A DNA stretch of 64,000 bases from Synaphobranchus kaupii (taxonomy: Eukaryota > Chordata > Actinopteri > Anguilliformes > Synaphobranchidae). The notes below the pieces were generated by a model. It was not told the origin of the DNA. It made no database searches and worked only from the letters and a program-made list of their open reading frames with translations. How positions within the stretch are numbered: the first letter of the stretch is position 1; each line of letters starts with the position of its first letter. The stretch is taken from NCBI GenBank assembly GCA_029718625.1, contig CM056387.1, forward strand, positions 32,806,105-32,870,104. The letters run 5' to 3'. This document shows, in pieces, positions 43,655-55,790 of the stretch. Made by a program: the position numbers and the translations under genes.

Positions 43655-46600
43655 ATACGTTCTCATTCACAGTGGTGTCCCATGTTTTACAATAATACAC
43701 TGCTGAGTCTCCCGCCTCCACATTTTTAACTATAAACCGAGAGTCCGTACTACTCTGACGAGTTGATGTGAAGCGATTGGATGAGTAACCGGTTCCATAT
43801 CTATCTGGAGAGTCTTCACCATGATAGAGCCACAACACAAACTGAGGAACTCCACCTGGAACCTGCTTGTACCAGTAAGCAGGTTGATTAGTCACAGTCC
43901 CGAGGTTACAGTCCATAGTGGCCATATCTCCTTTATTCACTGTCAGAACAGGAGGCTTCTGTGTCACCACTGTCACTCCACTCACACCTGAGAAAGAAGA
44001 TGCTTTTGTAAGAAAATAAAAGTTACTGTAAGACGGGAATCAATGTGGGGAAGGCTGCCATGTGTGAAGAAACTTCAAAGGACCAGAGGGCCTTGTATTG
44101 AAACAATATAACTCTGACTTCCTATGGGTTTTCAGCCCATCTGTTTCTCAAGGATGTTCTCACCTGGAAGTGACTGTGATAAGGGGAAGTTGGACTGTTT
44201 GGTCATGGGTGTGATTGTGTGTTCTAGGGGCATTTAGGGCAGACGAGGCCATTAAGCCCCTGGCCAAAACAATACATCTGGGATCTTTCCCGTCTCTCAT
44301 GCCGGCACCTCTGTTATGGCAACCCCCCCTTCTCTCCTGGATTAAGACTCAGTTTAAATGGTCAACAGACCCTGTAAAACTTACAAACATTGCACATGTG
44401 ATTCTTATATTGTTACATTATGTCTTATGTAGTAGTAACAGGAATTGTATGTAAAATGGTTCATCAGAAGGGAATTTTCATGACAACTGCAACATAACAA
44501 TATTTAATCTGGTAATAATAATCATAATGGTAAACTGTTTGGTATGGATGTAATCCAGTAAAATCAAGGAATCAAATGAGATACATTTCATACCAAATGA
44601 AGTTTAGTAAAACATAGTTCCAATAACTCTGTAAAACTGTAACACTGGAATGTACTCTCTGGTAATTAACTCCTTTTCCCTTCACTCTACTGGGGGTTTA
44701 GATTCCCGATTCGACCACACCTCCAGGTTAATTTATGCAGGATTTGGCTTAAAAGAAAGGGAGACACACTTATCTGGGAGCATCGTAACCGATCTCCCAC
44801 ACCATGCAGATTGTGTACTTTGGGTAAGGAGCATCGTATCCGATCTCCCACACCATGCAGATTGTGTATTTTAGGTAAGGAGCATCGTAACCGATCTCCC
44901 ACACCATGCAGATTGTGTAGTTTCGGTAGGGAAGATCGCATCCGATCTCCCACACCGTGCAGACTCCGTGTATACTCTGTGTTTGTGTTTGGAGAATCGT
45001 AACTGATCTCCCACACAGTGCAGATTATGTATGTATGTGTGTGTAGTTAAAGCAGGCCGGGTAAGATATTTACTCTGTGTTTTCTATTCTTAATTTGTAT
45101 GTTTTGTAATTGATCTAATTTTAAGATAATGACCTACCTGCCTGTGAATAAATTCTTATTATTTTAACTTGCGTGGTCTCCATGACTAATCCATTTTCTA
45201 CCTTTTCCAGCCTAAGTTACGACTGAATACTCAGGGGAACAATTCTGACCAATGACCAACTGATCAGTGGTGTGGTACAGTATGTGGAGTATTTAAGTTG
45301 GGTAGGCGACCGAGTTCGGCCCGTACGGATTGGTTGAGGCACGGCTCTGGGAATTTGAAGCGAAGAGAGCCCCTGGACGTTATACGTCGGTTCTTGTCAA
45401 GTTAGCCTTAAGGAGTCCTCTGAGTGCCCGCCGACCGGGGCTCGCAACTATCTATGTAAAATATAATACATGTATTGTGTCGGCCAGACCCCCAACCTCT
45501 ATGTTCTCCACCGAACTGAGATTCGGCAATAGTGCTAATCCCGGGAGCATATATTGAGTAATGGTGGCATACAAGGATGAGTCGAGTGTAAACACTCTGA
45601 GCTTCACGCATGATTAAAGTAAAATTCTAAATTATATTTTATATGGTTAAGAGTAAACCAATTGTAACTGTTACGCTTACGGTTTGTGGTCATAGATCTA
45701 TTTGATGTGTTGTTCAGCTCCTGTGTGAATGTTCTAATGCTCCCATTAGAATATTGACATTTGGACGATAAGTTGGATATATCCGTGATGACACCATGGC
45801 CCCGTTTACGAACGGAGATTATAAGAATCGTACTGATCCGTTTCAGGCCTGTTTTAAGCGGGATATGGAGCAGCGCATTCATATCTGACTCGTGGCGACG
45901 GACTCAGTATTTTCTTAAATGTACTTATAATATATACATGACCGGAGGATAAATCACTGAACTCTTTTTCATTTACATCACAACAGCAAAGGAAAAACAT
46001 ATTTACTCCTTCCCCTCCAGCTATTCCCTCATTGGTCTAGCTGTGCGGGTTCTACAAATGGTGACCTCGACGTGATTCCTGTTGTTGTTTTTGAAGTTTC
46101 AGTGAAAGATCCGAACGACGTGATTCCAGTTGCTGTTTCTGAAGTTTCAGTGACAAGTCCGAATGACGTGATTCCTCTGGCAGGAGGATGTCTGCTTTCC
46201 TTTACCTCCTAATTTCTCCTGCACTGTTGTCTACGAAATTCCTTACAGTTTGGCGTAATTGACAGCATACTCCGAACAAGGGATTTTCTGGTCAGTGTAA
46301 CTCCTGGTTCTTGATCCTTGGTGTGGTGAGTAACACAATTATTTTACGTAGTAGCATATACTAGGGAGAGTATTTGTTGTTTCACCATGTAGACACTGTT
46401 TAGGGGATCGACATATCCCGGACAGGCCCTGGGACCGTAGAAACCAGGCGCATTCCAGTTTACTGCCCTTTAGGGAATTAATAAACAATGGAAAGCAGGG
46501 AAAGATAGGAGAACTGCATGTTTTTTCTAAATCTGGGTAATTGTGAGGTAGCAGCTCTCACTGTTATATCTATGTATATGTATGTGTATATATGTGCGTA

Positions 46601-49600
46601 GAGCTATGTATCGATATATATATAATGTTGACTGTCATTCTAGGATGCAGAAGTTTTATATATTATTAGGTCATTATATATGACTGTAATAATTATAGAA
46701 CCCTAGAATGGGTAAATGGAAGATGAGTGTTGCATGGCTCAACTTAAAGGTTTGAGGATGTATTAAATACAGTAAAAGGTTTGAGATGCTGTTAACATAG
46801 ATTGTTGTTGTTAACATAGGTTTGAGATATTACATAGAAGGTATGTTGATGCAAGGTACTGTTCTGTTGTTCCACCATACTGTGGGGGACGCAGAGGATC
46901 TTGTTCAGATACAGAGTGTAAATCTAAATCATGTGACAATAGCACAGTAGGCACTGCTCTACAATCCAGCAGGCCATGCTTTCAGAGGAAAGCATATCTT
47001 TAAAAAAACTACATAACATCTTTGCAGAAGTTAATAAATAGCACATAGGCTATTTTTATGTAAAAACAGAAGTTTTCCTTCTGTAGTTACTTGTTGTGCC
47101 ATATTGATGTTTTCTTTTTACTTTTAATTTGTGTTGAGATATACATCTGTAATACCAGAAAGTTAAAGTGCATAGTATAGATAAAGAACTCTTAATCTAT
47201 ATAAATTGCCTTGGCATGTCATTTAGGAAATGTTGGATTCACCAACATACCTATTTGTGTGCCAGATAAATTAACTGAGGTATGATTTTTAAATCACATG
47301 GATGTATTTCTGTGTAAATTTCCTCTAGCACAAAATCCTGTGCTAGAATGTCTGTCTGATGTCAATGGACCAGTCAATGCCATAAGATGAACCAAAAGCC
47401 AGCTGAGCTTTCACTTGCCTTAATTAGGGCCAGCATAATCTGTTCCTGCAGGGCAAAGTGTTTGGGACTGTTAAGAAAGTCTTTCTAGGCAGGAGTCCTA
47501 AATGGTTTTACAGTTTGGGAGAATAGTTTTCCTCAATTAAATAACTAAATAAATAACTAGATAAATAAATAACTAACTAACTAATTAAATAAATAAATAG
47601 AAGAAGAAGCCATTTCTTCTTTAAGTTTACTCCATATTTACCCCTTTCATTTAAAAGCTGAAATAAGGTCATTTTCTAGCAAAGACTGGCTTATTGGTCT
47701 TTTGTCCATTTGTGCTTTCTATCTGTCTACTTTCTTTCTCTTTATGTTTTCTCTACCCTTCTTTCTCCTCTATCTGTCTTGTGGAATATTTTTATTTCTT
47801 TAAAAAACAGTAAAGCTACATTCTCCAGAGTGTATGATTGTTGTTTCTCAATCATTAATAACTGGCTATAATCCTTTACCCAGTACAAGACCTGAACTAT
47901 GCAGACAATAACCCTGCATAGGTTTCTCTCCTTTTCAGCGCCAGGAATATGCTGAGTTCTGGGTAAGATGGGTGGAGTACTTGAAGGGGCCATAAAACAT
48001 GCGCACCTCATTTAGGAAACCTTAACACTAAACAAGCCCCCTGGTGTAGCACCAGAGCATAGTTTACAACACATTTATTACTGTAAAAGGATCCACCCAT
48101 CCAATTCAGAATAACACCTTAGATTCGCTCAACACACATCCCAAAACCACATAACTGCAGCACATATAGGACACAATGTAAAGTTAAACATATGTGTTTC
48201 TTGGTGCAAAAACATGAGTTTTCCTATATTCAATGTATTTTAACAACATAAACTACTAAGCATTAATAATGAATAATTGCTTCATTTAAACTGTTTTCTG
48301 TTTCTGTAAAATCAAGCTATTACCACCTCATGATTTCAAGCATCAAGAGGGGGGTAATAGAGGACAATAGAATATAACATAAATATAGAATGTTATGTGT
48401 GCAATGTGTGTAATGGATTAAAACCTAACTTTCCTATCTCTGTCAGTTATGGGTAGCCATTCCATAATTCTACCTCTTTTAAAACTTTTACATCATAAAC
48501 TATGTTTAATGTGTTTTTAACATTTTTACTTTTTTACTATCATTTTGATCATAATCTTTTTATTGCATAACTTTTATAAATGGCCCATGTACTGTTTAAC
48601 ATTTCAAACACCTGTCAGCATATGTGATGCATTGTGGGAAAATTAATTAAATTCCTGCATGGCTACAGTCACGGCTCGATGATTTAACTTCTGATTCAAT
48701 ATAGGTAGCAAATCAGGTGGCCACTGATTTCTAACATCCCACTAAGAACAATATAAATATCATGAAGGAAATTTGGTCTGAAGCGCAGGCGTTTCTCTCC
48801 ACTAGACATCCATTATTCCATTAAACCCATACCATCGAGTGTGGCTTAGCCTGCAGAACATATGCTCCAGAATGATGTACTGATGCCAAATAGAAAATAA
48901 ATAAATAAATAATTATAATTATAATAATTCATACTTTAACAATCTGCTGCACAAGATGTGTTAGGTTTTGTCTCCTTTACTTTAATTCAGCCAAATCAAG
49001 TTGATTTAAAATCATAATGTATATTACCATGAGAGGTACAAAAATTAAATTTCCAACATAACCCAGTTGTCATGAAACTCCCAACTACATCATTTGTATC
49101 TATAATGTTTTGCAACCTTTTCCCTACCATCACACCTCTGTGTTAAGTCCCAGCCTCTGCACAGCCCCGCGGATGGGGGAAGGAAGAACGCGGGCTCTGA
49201 CTGAGCTAATGGGCTTGGTGCAACACGTGACCTGTGGTGTGAAGTTCCCTTCTTCACACCATCCAACATCCGAACTACTCCCTACAACACACGCCTCAAT
49301 CCACACAGCACTTGGTCTCAGCCTCTCCAGTTCTCCCCACAGGCAGCCTTACGACTCTGGGGATCCGAAGGAAACCAGTTGGGGAATTGTCCATGACCCC
49401 TCGGGAGGACGTTCTGAAGTGTCCCCCACTGGGCCAGAGGGGGGAGCTGTAAGACGGGAATCAATGTGGGGAAGGCTGCCATGTGTGAAGAAACTTCAAA
49501 GGACCAGAGGGCCTTGTATTGAAACAATATAACTCTGACTTCCTATGGGTTTTCAGCCCATCTGTTTCTCAAGGATGTTCTCACCTGGAAGTGACTGTGA

Positions 49601-51617
49601 TAAGGGGAAGTTGGACTGTTTGGTCATGGGTGTGATTGTGTGTTCTAGGGGCATTTAGGGCAGACGAGGCCATTAAGCCCCTGGCCAAAACAATACATCT
49701 GGGATCTTTCCCGTCTCTCATGCCGGCACCTCTGTTATGGCAACCCCCCCTTCTCTCCTGGATTAAGACTCAGTTTAAATGGTCAACAGACCCTGTAAAA
49801 CTTACAAACATTGCACATGTGATTCTTATATTGTTACATTATGTCTTATGTAGTAGTAACAGGAATTGTATGTAAAATGGTTCATCAGAAGGGAATTTTC
49901 ATGACAACTGCAACATAACAATATTTAATCTGGTAATAATAATCATAATGGTAAACTGTTTGGTATGGATGTAATCCAGTAAAATCAAGGAATCAAATGA
50001 GATACATTTCATACCAAATGAAGTTTAGTAAAACATAGTTCCAATAACTCTGTAAAACTGTAACACTGGAATGTACTCTCTGGTAATTAACTCCTTTTCC
50101 CTTCACTCTACTGGGGGTTTAGATTCCCGATTCGACCACACCTCCAGGTTAATTTATGCAGGATTTGGCTTAAAAGAAAGGGAGACACACTTATCTGGGA
50201 GCATCGTAACCGATCTCCCACACCATGCAGATTGTGTACTTTGGGTAAGGAGCATCGTATCCGATCTCCCACACCATGCAGATTGTGTATTTTAGGTAAG
50301 GAGCATCGTAACCGATCTCCCACACCATGCAGATTGTGTAGTTTCGGTAGGGAAGATCGCATCCGATCTCCCACACCGTGCAGACTCCGTGTATACTCTG
50401 TGTTTGTGTTTGGAGAATCGTAACTGATCTCCCACACAGTGCAGATTATGTATGTATGTGTGTGTAGTTAAAGCAGGCCGGGTAAGATATTTACTCTGTG
50501 TTTTCTATTCTTAATTTGTATGTTTTGTAATTGATCTAATTTTAAGATAATGACCTACCTGCCTGTGAATAAATTCTTATTATTTTAACTTGCGTGGTCT
50601 CCATGACTAATCCATTTTCTACCTTTTCCAGCCTAAGTTACGACTGAATACTCAGGGGAACAATTCTGACCAATGACCAACTGATCAGTGGTGTGGTACA
50701 GTATGTGGAGTATTTAAGTTGGGTAGGCGACCGAGTTCGGCCCGTACGGATTGGTTGAGGCACGGCTCTGGGAATTTGACGCGAAGAGAGCCCCTGGACG
50801 TTATACGTCGGTTCTTGTCAAGTTAGCCTTAAGGAGTCCTCTGAGTGCCCGCCGACCGGGGCTCGCAACTATCTATGTAAAATATAATACATGTATTGTG
50901 TCGGCCAGACCCCCAACCTCTATGTTCTCCACCGAACTGAGATTCGGCAATAGTGCTAATCCCGGGAGCATATATTGAGTAATGGTGGCATACAAGGATG
51001 AGTCGAGTGTAAACACTCTGAGCTTCACGCATGATTAAAGTAAAATTCTAAATTATATTTTATATGGTTAAGAGTAAACCAATTGTAACTGTTACGCTTA
51101 CGGTTTGTGGTCATAGATCTATTTGATGTGTTGTTCAGCTCCTGTGTGAATGTTCTAATGCTCCCATTAGAATATTGACATTTGGACGATAAGTTGGATA
51201 TATCCGTGATGACACCATGGCCCCGTTTACGAACGGAGATTATAAGAATCGTACTGATCCGTTTCAGGCCTGTTTTAAGCGGGATATGGAGCAGCGCATT
51301 CATATCTGACTCGTGGCGACGGACTCAGTATTTTCTTAAATGTACTTATAATATATACATGACCGGAGGATAAATCACTGAACTCTTTTTCATTTACATC
51401 ACAACAGCAAAGGAAAAACATATTTACTCCTTCCCCTCCAGCTATTCCCTCATTGGTCTAGCTGTGCGGGTTCTACAGTGACATTTCATTAAACAAAATG
51501 AATGTCATTAAACAATACTGAAAGGTAAATCAATTTTATATTTTATCTAGTTGTTTGCATCATTAAGTTTTTCTTACATGAGAGCGCAGCAAAGAGAGTG
51601 CAGAGTGTCCCCAGCAT
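43655..51617 (-). CDS. V10: V gene with a retrotransposon in its leader intron
   Basis: V exon 43,655-43,987 (333 bp), RSS 43,627-43,654 (consensus), acceptor intact. The leader exon lies 7.6 kb away at 51,578-51,617 (MLGTLCTLFAALS, donor GTAAG), with its own promoter (TATA-like 51,708-51,714; CCAAT 51,758-51,762). Between them sits a complete LTR retrotransposon; joining the intron sequence on either side gives a normal short leader intron like those of V6 and V8. The domain belongs with V4 (EDSPDRYGTGYSSNRF) and has MDCNLG, WYKQVPG and YYC. Both exons are intact, so expression depends on splicing across 7.6 kb and on readthrough of LTR polyadenylation signals. Confidence 0.85.
44027..46056 (+). 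repeat. 5' LTR of the 7.45-kb element
   Basis: Contains five tandem units of about 51 bp (from 44,780, CATCGTAACCGATCTCCCAC) and AATAAA near 45,146. Identical partner at 49,448-51,477. Confidence 0.9.
46059..46076 (+). other. Primer binding site candidate
   Basis: TGGTGACCTCGACGTGAT starts two bases after the 5' LTR, as expected of a site complementary to a tRNA 3' end. The tRNA was not identified. Confidence 0.6.
49436..49447 (+). other. Polypurine tract candidate
   Basis: AGAGGGGGGAGC lies directly before the 3' LTR. Confidence 0.65.
49448..51477 (+). repeat. 3' LTR of the 7.45-kb element
   Basis: Offset from the 5' LTR by exactly 5,421 bp throughout, so there is no indel between them. 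The 51-bp repeat is present in the same number. Confidence 0.9.
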
Positions 51618-52591
51618 GTTGTCAGTGTGTGGTGTGAACGGCTCTTACTGTCCAGCCGAGAGATGAGCAGGTTGGAGTGTGAGGAGAGGAGAGGCTGCAG
51701 GACCCAGCTATAAGGGGCCGGTCAGGGAGATGCAGAGGGAGGAGCCTCTGCACTCAGCCAATCACAGCAGCGTAGGATTCTTTGCATGCATTTCACAGCC
51801 TATAGAACAATTAATCCCATTCACACACAAGGAGAAAAGCACCAACACACCAGCACACACAAACACAATCAGATGATATATAAAGGAAGTTTGAGTGTAG
51901 AATCCACTGTCCCTCCAGTGACTGTAAATCCCCAGATGTGATGGGCACAGCTTCCTGTATCTTTGCTCCCTGTTCCAGTGACTCTGCTCCCTCAGCTCCT
52001 ACACAGCTGGAGCCACACAGGAGAAACTGTGAAGGAGCGCTACAGTGCTACACCTGCTACTCCACTCCACCCCAACCCCACTGTCCACAGCCCCTTAATG
52101 ATACTATTACATACAGTCTGATCATGAATGTAAATGTAATGACCAGGACCCCTCCCCACACCTGCAGGTCTATAACCAGACATTGTTGCCTCTCTGTTGA
52201 TGTCCAGTAATGTGAAACGTTTTAGCAGTGCTTTTCAAATGCCACCAGAACATAATTATAGCTGGCAGACCATAGTCATACTGGCACTCCGCCTTCAGAC
52301 CAACACGATCACATTATGTACTTTGGCTGTAGAAGTGTGATAATGTTGTTGCAACATGAGAGAAACATTGTGAGAACATTGCCAACGCTGCTCTCTCTTT
52401 CCCATACATACCAGTCTGTAACAGACAGCATTATCATTAGGTTTCTGTAGCAATATGGCAATGTTATTGCAACATTACAGGCTACAGCAATATCACGTGT
52501 GCCCTGGTTCAGCCTCCCTCACACCTGCAGGTCTATATGCAGACATGGGGCTGTGCTTCTGAGTTGTGAAAGGAGATAAAATCTCTCCCTC

Positions 52592-52612
52592 ATTTGCATG
52601 GCGCTATAAATA
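52592..52612 (+). promoter_or_regulatory. Octamer-TATA pair 3' of C1, antisense to C
   Basis: ATTTGCAT (52,592-52,599) and TATAAATA (52,605-52,612), spacing as at 12,856. Confidence 0.6.
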
Positions 52613-52666
52613 AAGTGTGTAAATCCTGCAGGTGTGTCTCAGTTTCAGTAGCAGGGCTGTGTCTCT

Positions 52667-52682
52667 GTCGCACTCTGCTGGA
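52667..52682 (-). promoter_or_regulatory. CTCF-like motif 3' of C1
   Basis: The minus strand reads TCCAGCAGAGTGCGAC, matching the core except for a T in the GG position. Located 55 bp from the TATA, as in cluster 2. Confidence 0.4.
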
Positions 52683-53320
52683 CCTGCAGCACAAGCTCAT
52701 TCAAGCAGCCCCTTGCACATCCAACACACAATGCTTTCCTAACATTTCAGTAACATTGTAGCAGTGTGGCAGTATTGCAGGAATGTGATAGTAATGTTGT
52801 GAGTGGAATATGCGTCACAGACTCATCTGTGACTAATTCAAATGTTAATTTACTCCTCTCCCCCCCAGTGGACAGTTTTATAAGCGCAGATATAAACATC
52901 CTATTGGCCAGCTGGTCCCAAAGAGTGTGCTGGTTTATGGGAAGGGTTCAAGAGGGTTGCGAGATACACATGAAAAAAATTTGTCCTTTGACTGTCCATT
53001 GAAATTTACACCAATAAAATTAAACATTACACTGGTTACAGTCCATGCATTGCACTGTTATGGTGTAAGTGTGGTTGTATTCACAAAATATTATTTAAAA
53101 ATACATTGTAATTCCTACATTTGAACTTGCCAGTCTCCTCTATAATAAGGGGCGTGTCTCAAATACATTCGCTCACTGAGTGGGCCGTCGGGTCAGAAAG
53201 TTTAGGAAAGTCTGCAACCGTGTTCCTGGAGAGCCACAATTCTGCTGGTTTTTGCTTCACCTTAAAATCAGTAACCGATTCTGCCCCAATAAAGCAATGA
53301 GTAGAGTTACCTGTGCAATT

Positions 53321-53509
53321 CTAATGGCTTTTATTTGATTGTTTGTAAAGTACGCGATTTGGTTTGTTTGATTAAGTGCAGAGTTGTGTATGGTTGGTAT
53401 GGGAATGGTTTGGGTTTGGGAATGGAATGCATAAGGAATTGTTTGATTTGTGTGTAAAACTGCTTCGTTTGGTGTTTTGGTTTTGAAATAAAGTTTATTA
53501 AAAAATAAA
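53321..53509 (+). mobile_element. Small retroposed insertion with A-rich tail
   Basis: A near-perfect 12-bp duplication, ACCTGTGCAATT (53,309-53,320) and ACCTGTGTAATT (53,510-53,521), flanks 189 bp ending in AAAAAATAAA. Absent 3' of C2. Long duplication plus A-tail indicates LINE-type retroposition of a SINE or processed RNA; source not recognised. Confidence 0.7.
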
Positions 53510-53766
53510 ACCTGTGTAATTCCATGTTTTAATGGATCTATTACGTGCTTTAAGAAGGAAGACCAGCAGACATTGTGGCTCTCCGTGACCAGGGCTGCAT
53601 ATACTGATAAACAAACTGTGTTCCTTGTTAATATCTTCACTCTAATTTTCACACAATCAGTAAACTTTTTTTAACAGCACAGCCTTGATTTATTTTGTAA
53701 TATTTCTGCCTTTAAAAAACAAATTCATATAAACAAATTAAATTATATTTTAAACATGCAATGGTG

Positions 53767-53772
53767 TTTATT
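53767..53772 (-). terminator. Polyadenylation signal of C1
   Basis: AATAAA on the minus strand about 217 bp after the C1 stop. Confidence 0.7.
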
Positions 53773-53988
53773 GTCTCTACTCACAATCCAGACACAAAGA
53801 TAATAAAACACGCTTTCTAGGATTGAATGCATAAAATAACGTTCAACTTCAAAGTAGGTTTACTCTGAAATATTCTGAAGGTATTGCAATAAATCATTTT
53901 ACAGACCGTGGGTTGCTAGAGTAATACAGATGGGAAAGCAAGCTGATGAAAATAAAATAAAAATAAAATTGTGTCACATAACAGCAGT

Positions 53989-54308
53989 TTACTCACTACA
54001 ATCAGACTTTTTGAGACTTTTCTCTGATTGTTTAGATCCGACAGATACTTTACAGGTAAAGACGCGATCGTTAATCCATTCGGATGACTTTATGGTTAAG
54101 AAGCTGCTTAAACCGAAGGTTTTGTCGGGTTTCTGTTCGGCGGCGCTGGTGAAAACACCGTCAGTAACTGGACTCCCGGCCGACGTCCAGCTGACATCAG
54201 CGAACATCACAGACATCTGCGCCAGGCACACCAGCGTGGCTTTGTCTGTATTCAGCTCCTCTCTGGATGGAGGTAGGAGAGAGAGTGTAGGCGCAGCAAT
54301 AGAAGAGT
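53989..54308 (-). CDS. C1: immunoglobulin light-chain constant exon (sigma-like)
   Basis: 320-bp exon, same length and frame as C2, after acceptor TCTCTTTTTCAG. Both domain cysteines (LVCLA, FTCKV), the core tryptophan (VSWTS) and the terminal KSDCSE are kept. About ten substitutions relative to C2, including SREEL for SSEEL and MSVMF for MPVWF. J1 lies 966 bp upstream. Open and apparently functional, giving the locus at least two constant regions. Confidence 0.93.
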
Positions 54309-55274
54309 CTGAAAAAGAGAAGATACCGATGGGTTCATTGATCGGCTTCGCTGAACGCTAAAAACACGCATTAGACTATATAAAAAAAGTTCTATACGCA
54401 TAAATATTTTATGGATAGCCTACAGATATATACAACAACCACCCCCCAAAAAAAAAACAAAAAAAAAAAAAATCATACTGACTGCGCCTGGTGTTTGAAA
54501 TCGTATTTACCTTTAAGGGTTGTTTTAACGCACTTGTTTCAAGTTGGAAAATGCACTAATGTACGTCGCTCTGGATAAGAGCGTCTGCCAAATGACTAAA
54601 ATGTAAATGTAAATGTAAGAACCCAAACGTTTGCAACCTAACACTCCAGAGAAGCATTATTTTCACCAACCTTAAAGTGACTAAAAAATCGACTGAACGA
54701 CGTTTTCTTCTACTTGTAATTTATATCGCGTAATTTACAAACATTTTTTTTACAGGCTGTTGTTTCAAAGAAACAAGTCAGCGATCTGGCATCTTGAGGA
54801 TTGCTTTCGTAACCGTGAAAAGATTATTAGGCTAGTTCATAAAAGTGGTAGACCTATAGTCTATATTATCTTTCAAAATTGACAATAACTTGCCCTGTAT
54901 TTTTTCAAAGTTAATATAACATGACAGTCGTACATCAAATGTCACAGTAAACTATTACAGAAAATATTTTTCTCCTAAATAATTAGCAGTAACACAATTA
55001 CTGTTTAAAACAAAAAGACATTGTATTTCTTATGATTCTAAAAATATATATAAAATGAAATATGAAGAGAAGAAAATGTTAAACCTATTGAGAAGCACTT
55101 TTCTTTCTGGTGTGAAGCATGGAACTTGTATCTCAACAGTGAAATAGAGATACATTTTATAAATGATCAAACATCCTTTTAAATCCAACAGTTTATGACA
55201 GACAAAAAAATCACAATGGCATTGAAATCTGCGTATTGAAAAAAGAGTTTTCAAAGAAATGTAAAGAGACTCAC
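54309..55274 (-). other. J1-C1 intron
   Basis: 966 bp, collinear with the C2 intron except for a SINE insertion. Confidence 0.7.
54436..54618 (+). repeat. SINE 3' part in the J1-C1 intron
   Basis: Contains the common fish SINE/LINE tail GTCGCTCTGGATAAGAGCGT followed by repeated TGTAAA. An A-run lies on the other side. Absent from the J2-C2 intron. Confidence 0.7.
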
Positions 55275-55308
55275 CAGTGACAGTCAGCTTAGTTCCTTGG
55301 CCGAATAC
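55275..55308 (-). CDS. J1: light-chain joining segment
   Basis: 34 bp, peptide VFGQGTKLTVT, donor GTGAGT at 55,269-55,274. One synonymous difference seen from J2. Confidence 0.95.
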
Positions 55309-55347
55309 CACAGTGATACAGATGATGTACACCCCCGTACAAAAACC
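55309..55347 (-). other. 23-bp-spacer RSS of J1
   Basis: Heptamer CACTGTG (55,309-55,315), 23-bp spacer, nonamer GGTTTTTGT (55,339-55,347). Confidence 0.95.
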
Positions 55348-55373
55348 TCAGCTCAGTTTGAGTACAGTAAGAG

Positions 55374-55383
55374 GGAACTGAAA
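55374..55383 (+). promoter_or_regulatory. Ets/IRF composite motif beside J1 RSS
   Basis: GGAACTGAAA, 26 bp from the J1 nonamer, as in cluster 2. Confidence 0.5.
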
Positions 55384-55421
55384 CACACAGCAAACACAAC
55401 TCTGAGCTCTGTACATCACGT

Positions 55422-55790
55422 CTATAATTCCCAATCAGAAAACACCATATAAATATATACAGCATATCAGTAATTCCCTATCAGAAACATCCTGTAAATA
55501 TCCACAGCACATCTCTAATTCCGGAAGAGAACCCACATGTAAATCTCTAGCACATCTGTAATTCCCTATCATAACCCAAATGTAAATCTCTACAGCACAT
55601 CTGTAATTCCATAACAGAATCCACATGTAAATCTCAGCAGCACATCTGTAATACCCTAACATAATCCCATATGTAGCCTAAGTCTCAAGAGCACATCTGT
55701 TCCCTATCAGAAACATCCTGTAAATATCCACAGCACATCTGTAATTCCTGAATAGAATCCACATGTAAATCTCTGCAGCACATCTGGTCT
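55422..55790. repeat. J-proximal tandem repeat array (cluster 1)
   Basis: About seven units of the array seen at 15,700-16,255, fewer copies. Confidence 0.8.

Larger units (their letters stand above)
44027..51477 (+). mobile_element. Complete non-autonomous LTR retrotransposon, 7.45 kb
   Basis: Two 2,030-bp LTRs (44,027-46,056 and 49,448-51,477), TG to CA, flank a 3,391-bp interior without any long coding frame. Target duplication probably 5 bp with one change (GTTAC at 44,022-44,026, GTGAC at 51,478-51,482). Primer-site-like and polypurine sequences are present. I noticed only one difference between the LTRs in the parts compared, at 45,370 against 50,791 (gaag/gacg). Oriented opposite to V10. 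Large LTRs, non-coding interior and intact cis signals fit a LARD-like element mobilised in trans. Confidence 0.88.
51765..53766. other. Conserved block downstream of C1
   Basis: Equivalent of 12,000-14,170 3' of C2, without the two hAT insertions found there but with its own retroposed insertion (53,321-53,509). 52,690-53,080 differs from cluster 2. No gene. Confidence 0.6.

Noticed and set aside
49110..49532. 140-codon frame at the end of the 7.45-kb element
   Set aside because: Runs into the 3' LTR, has no recognisable domain and a composition like non-coding DNA.
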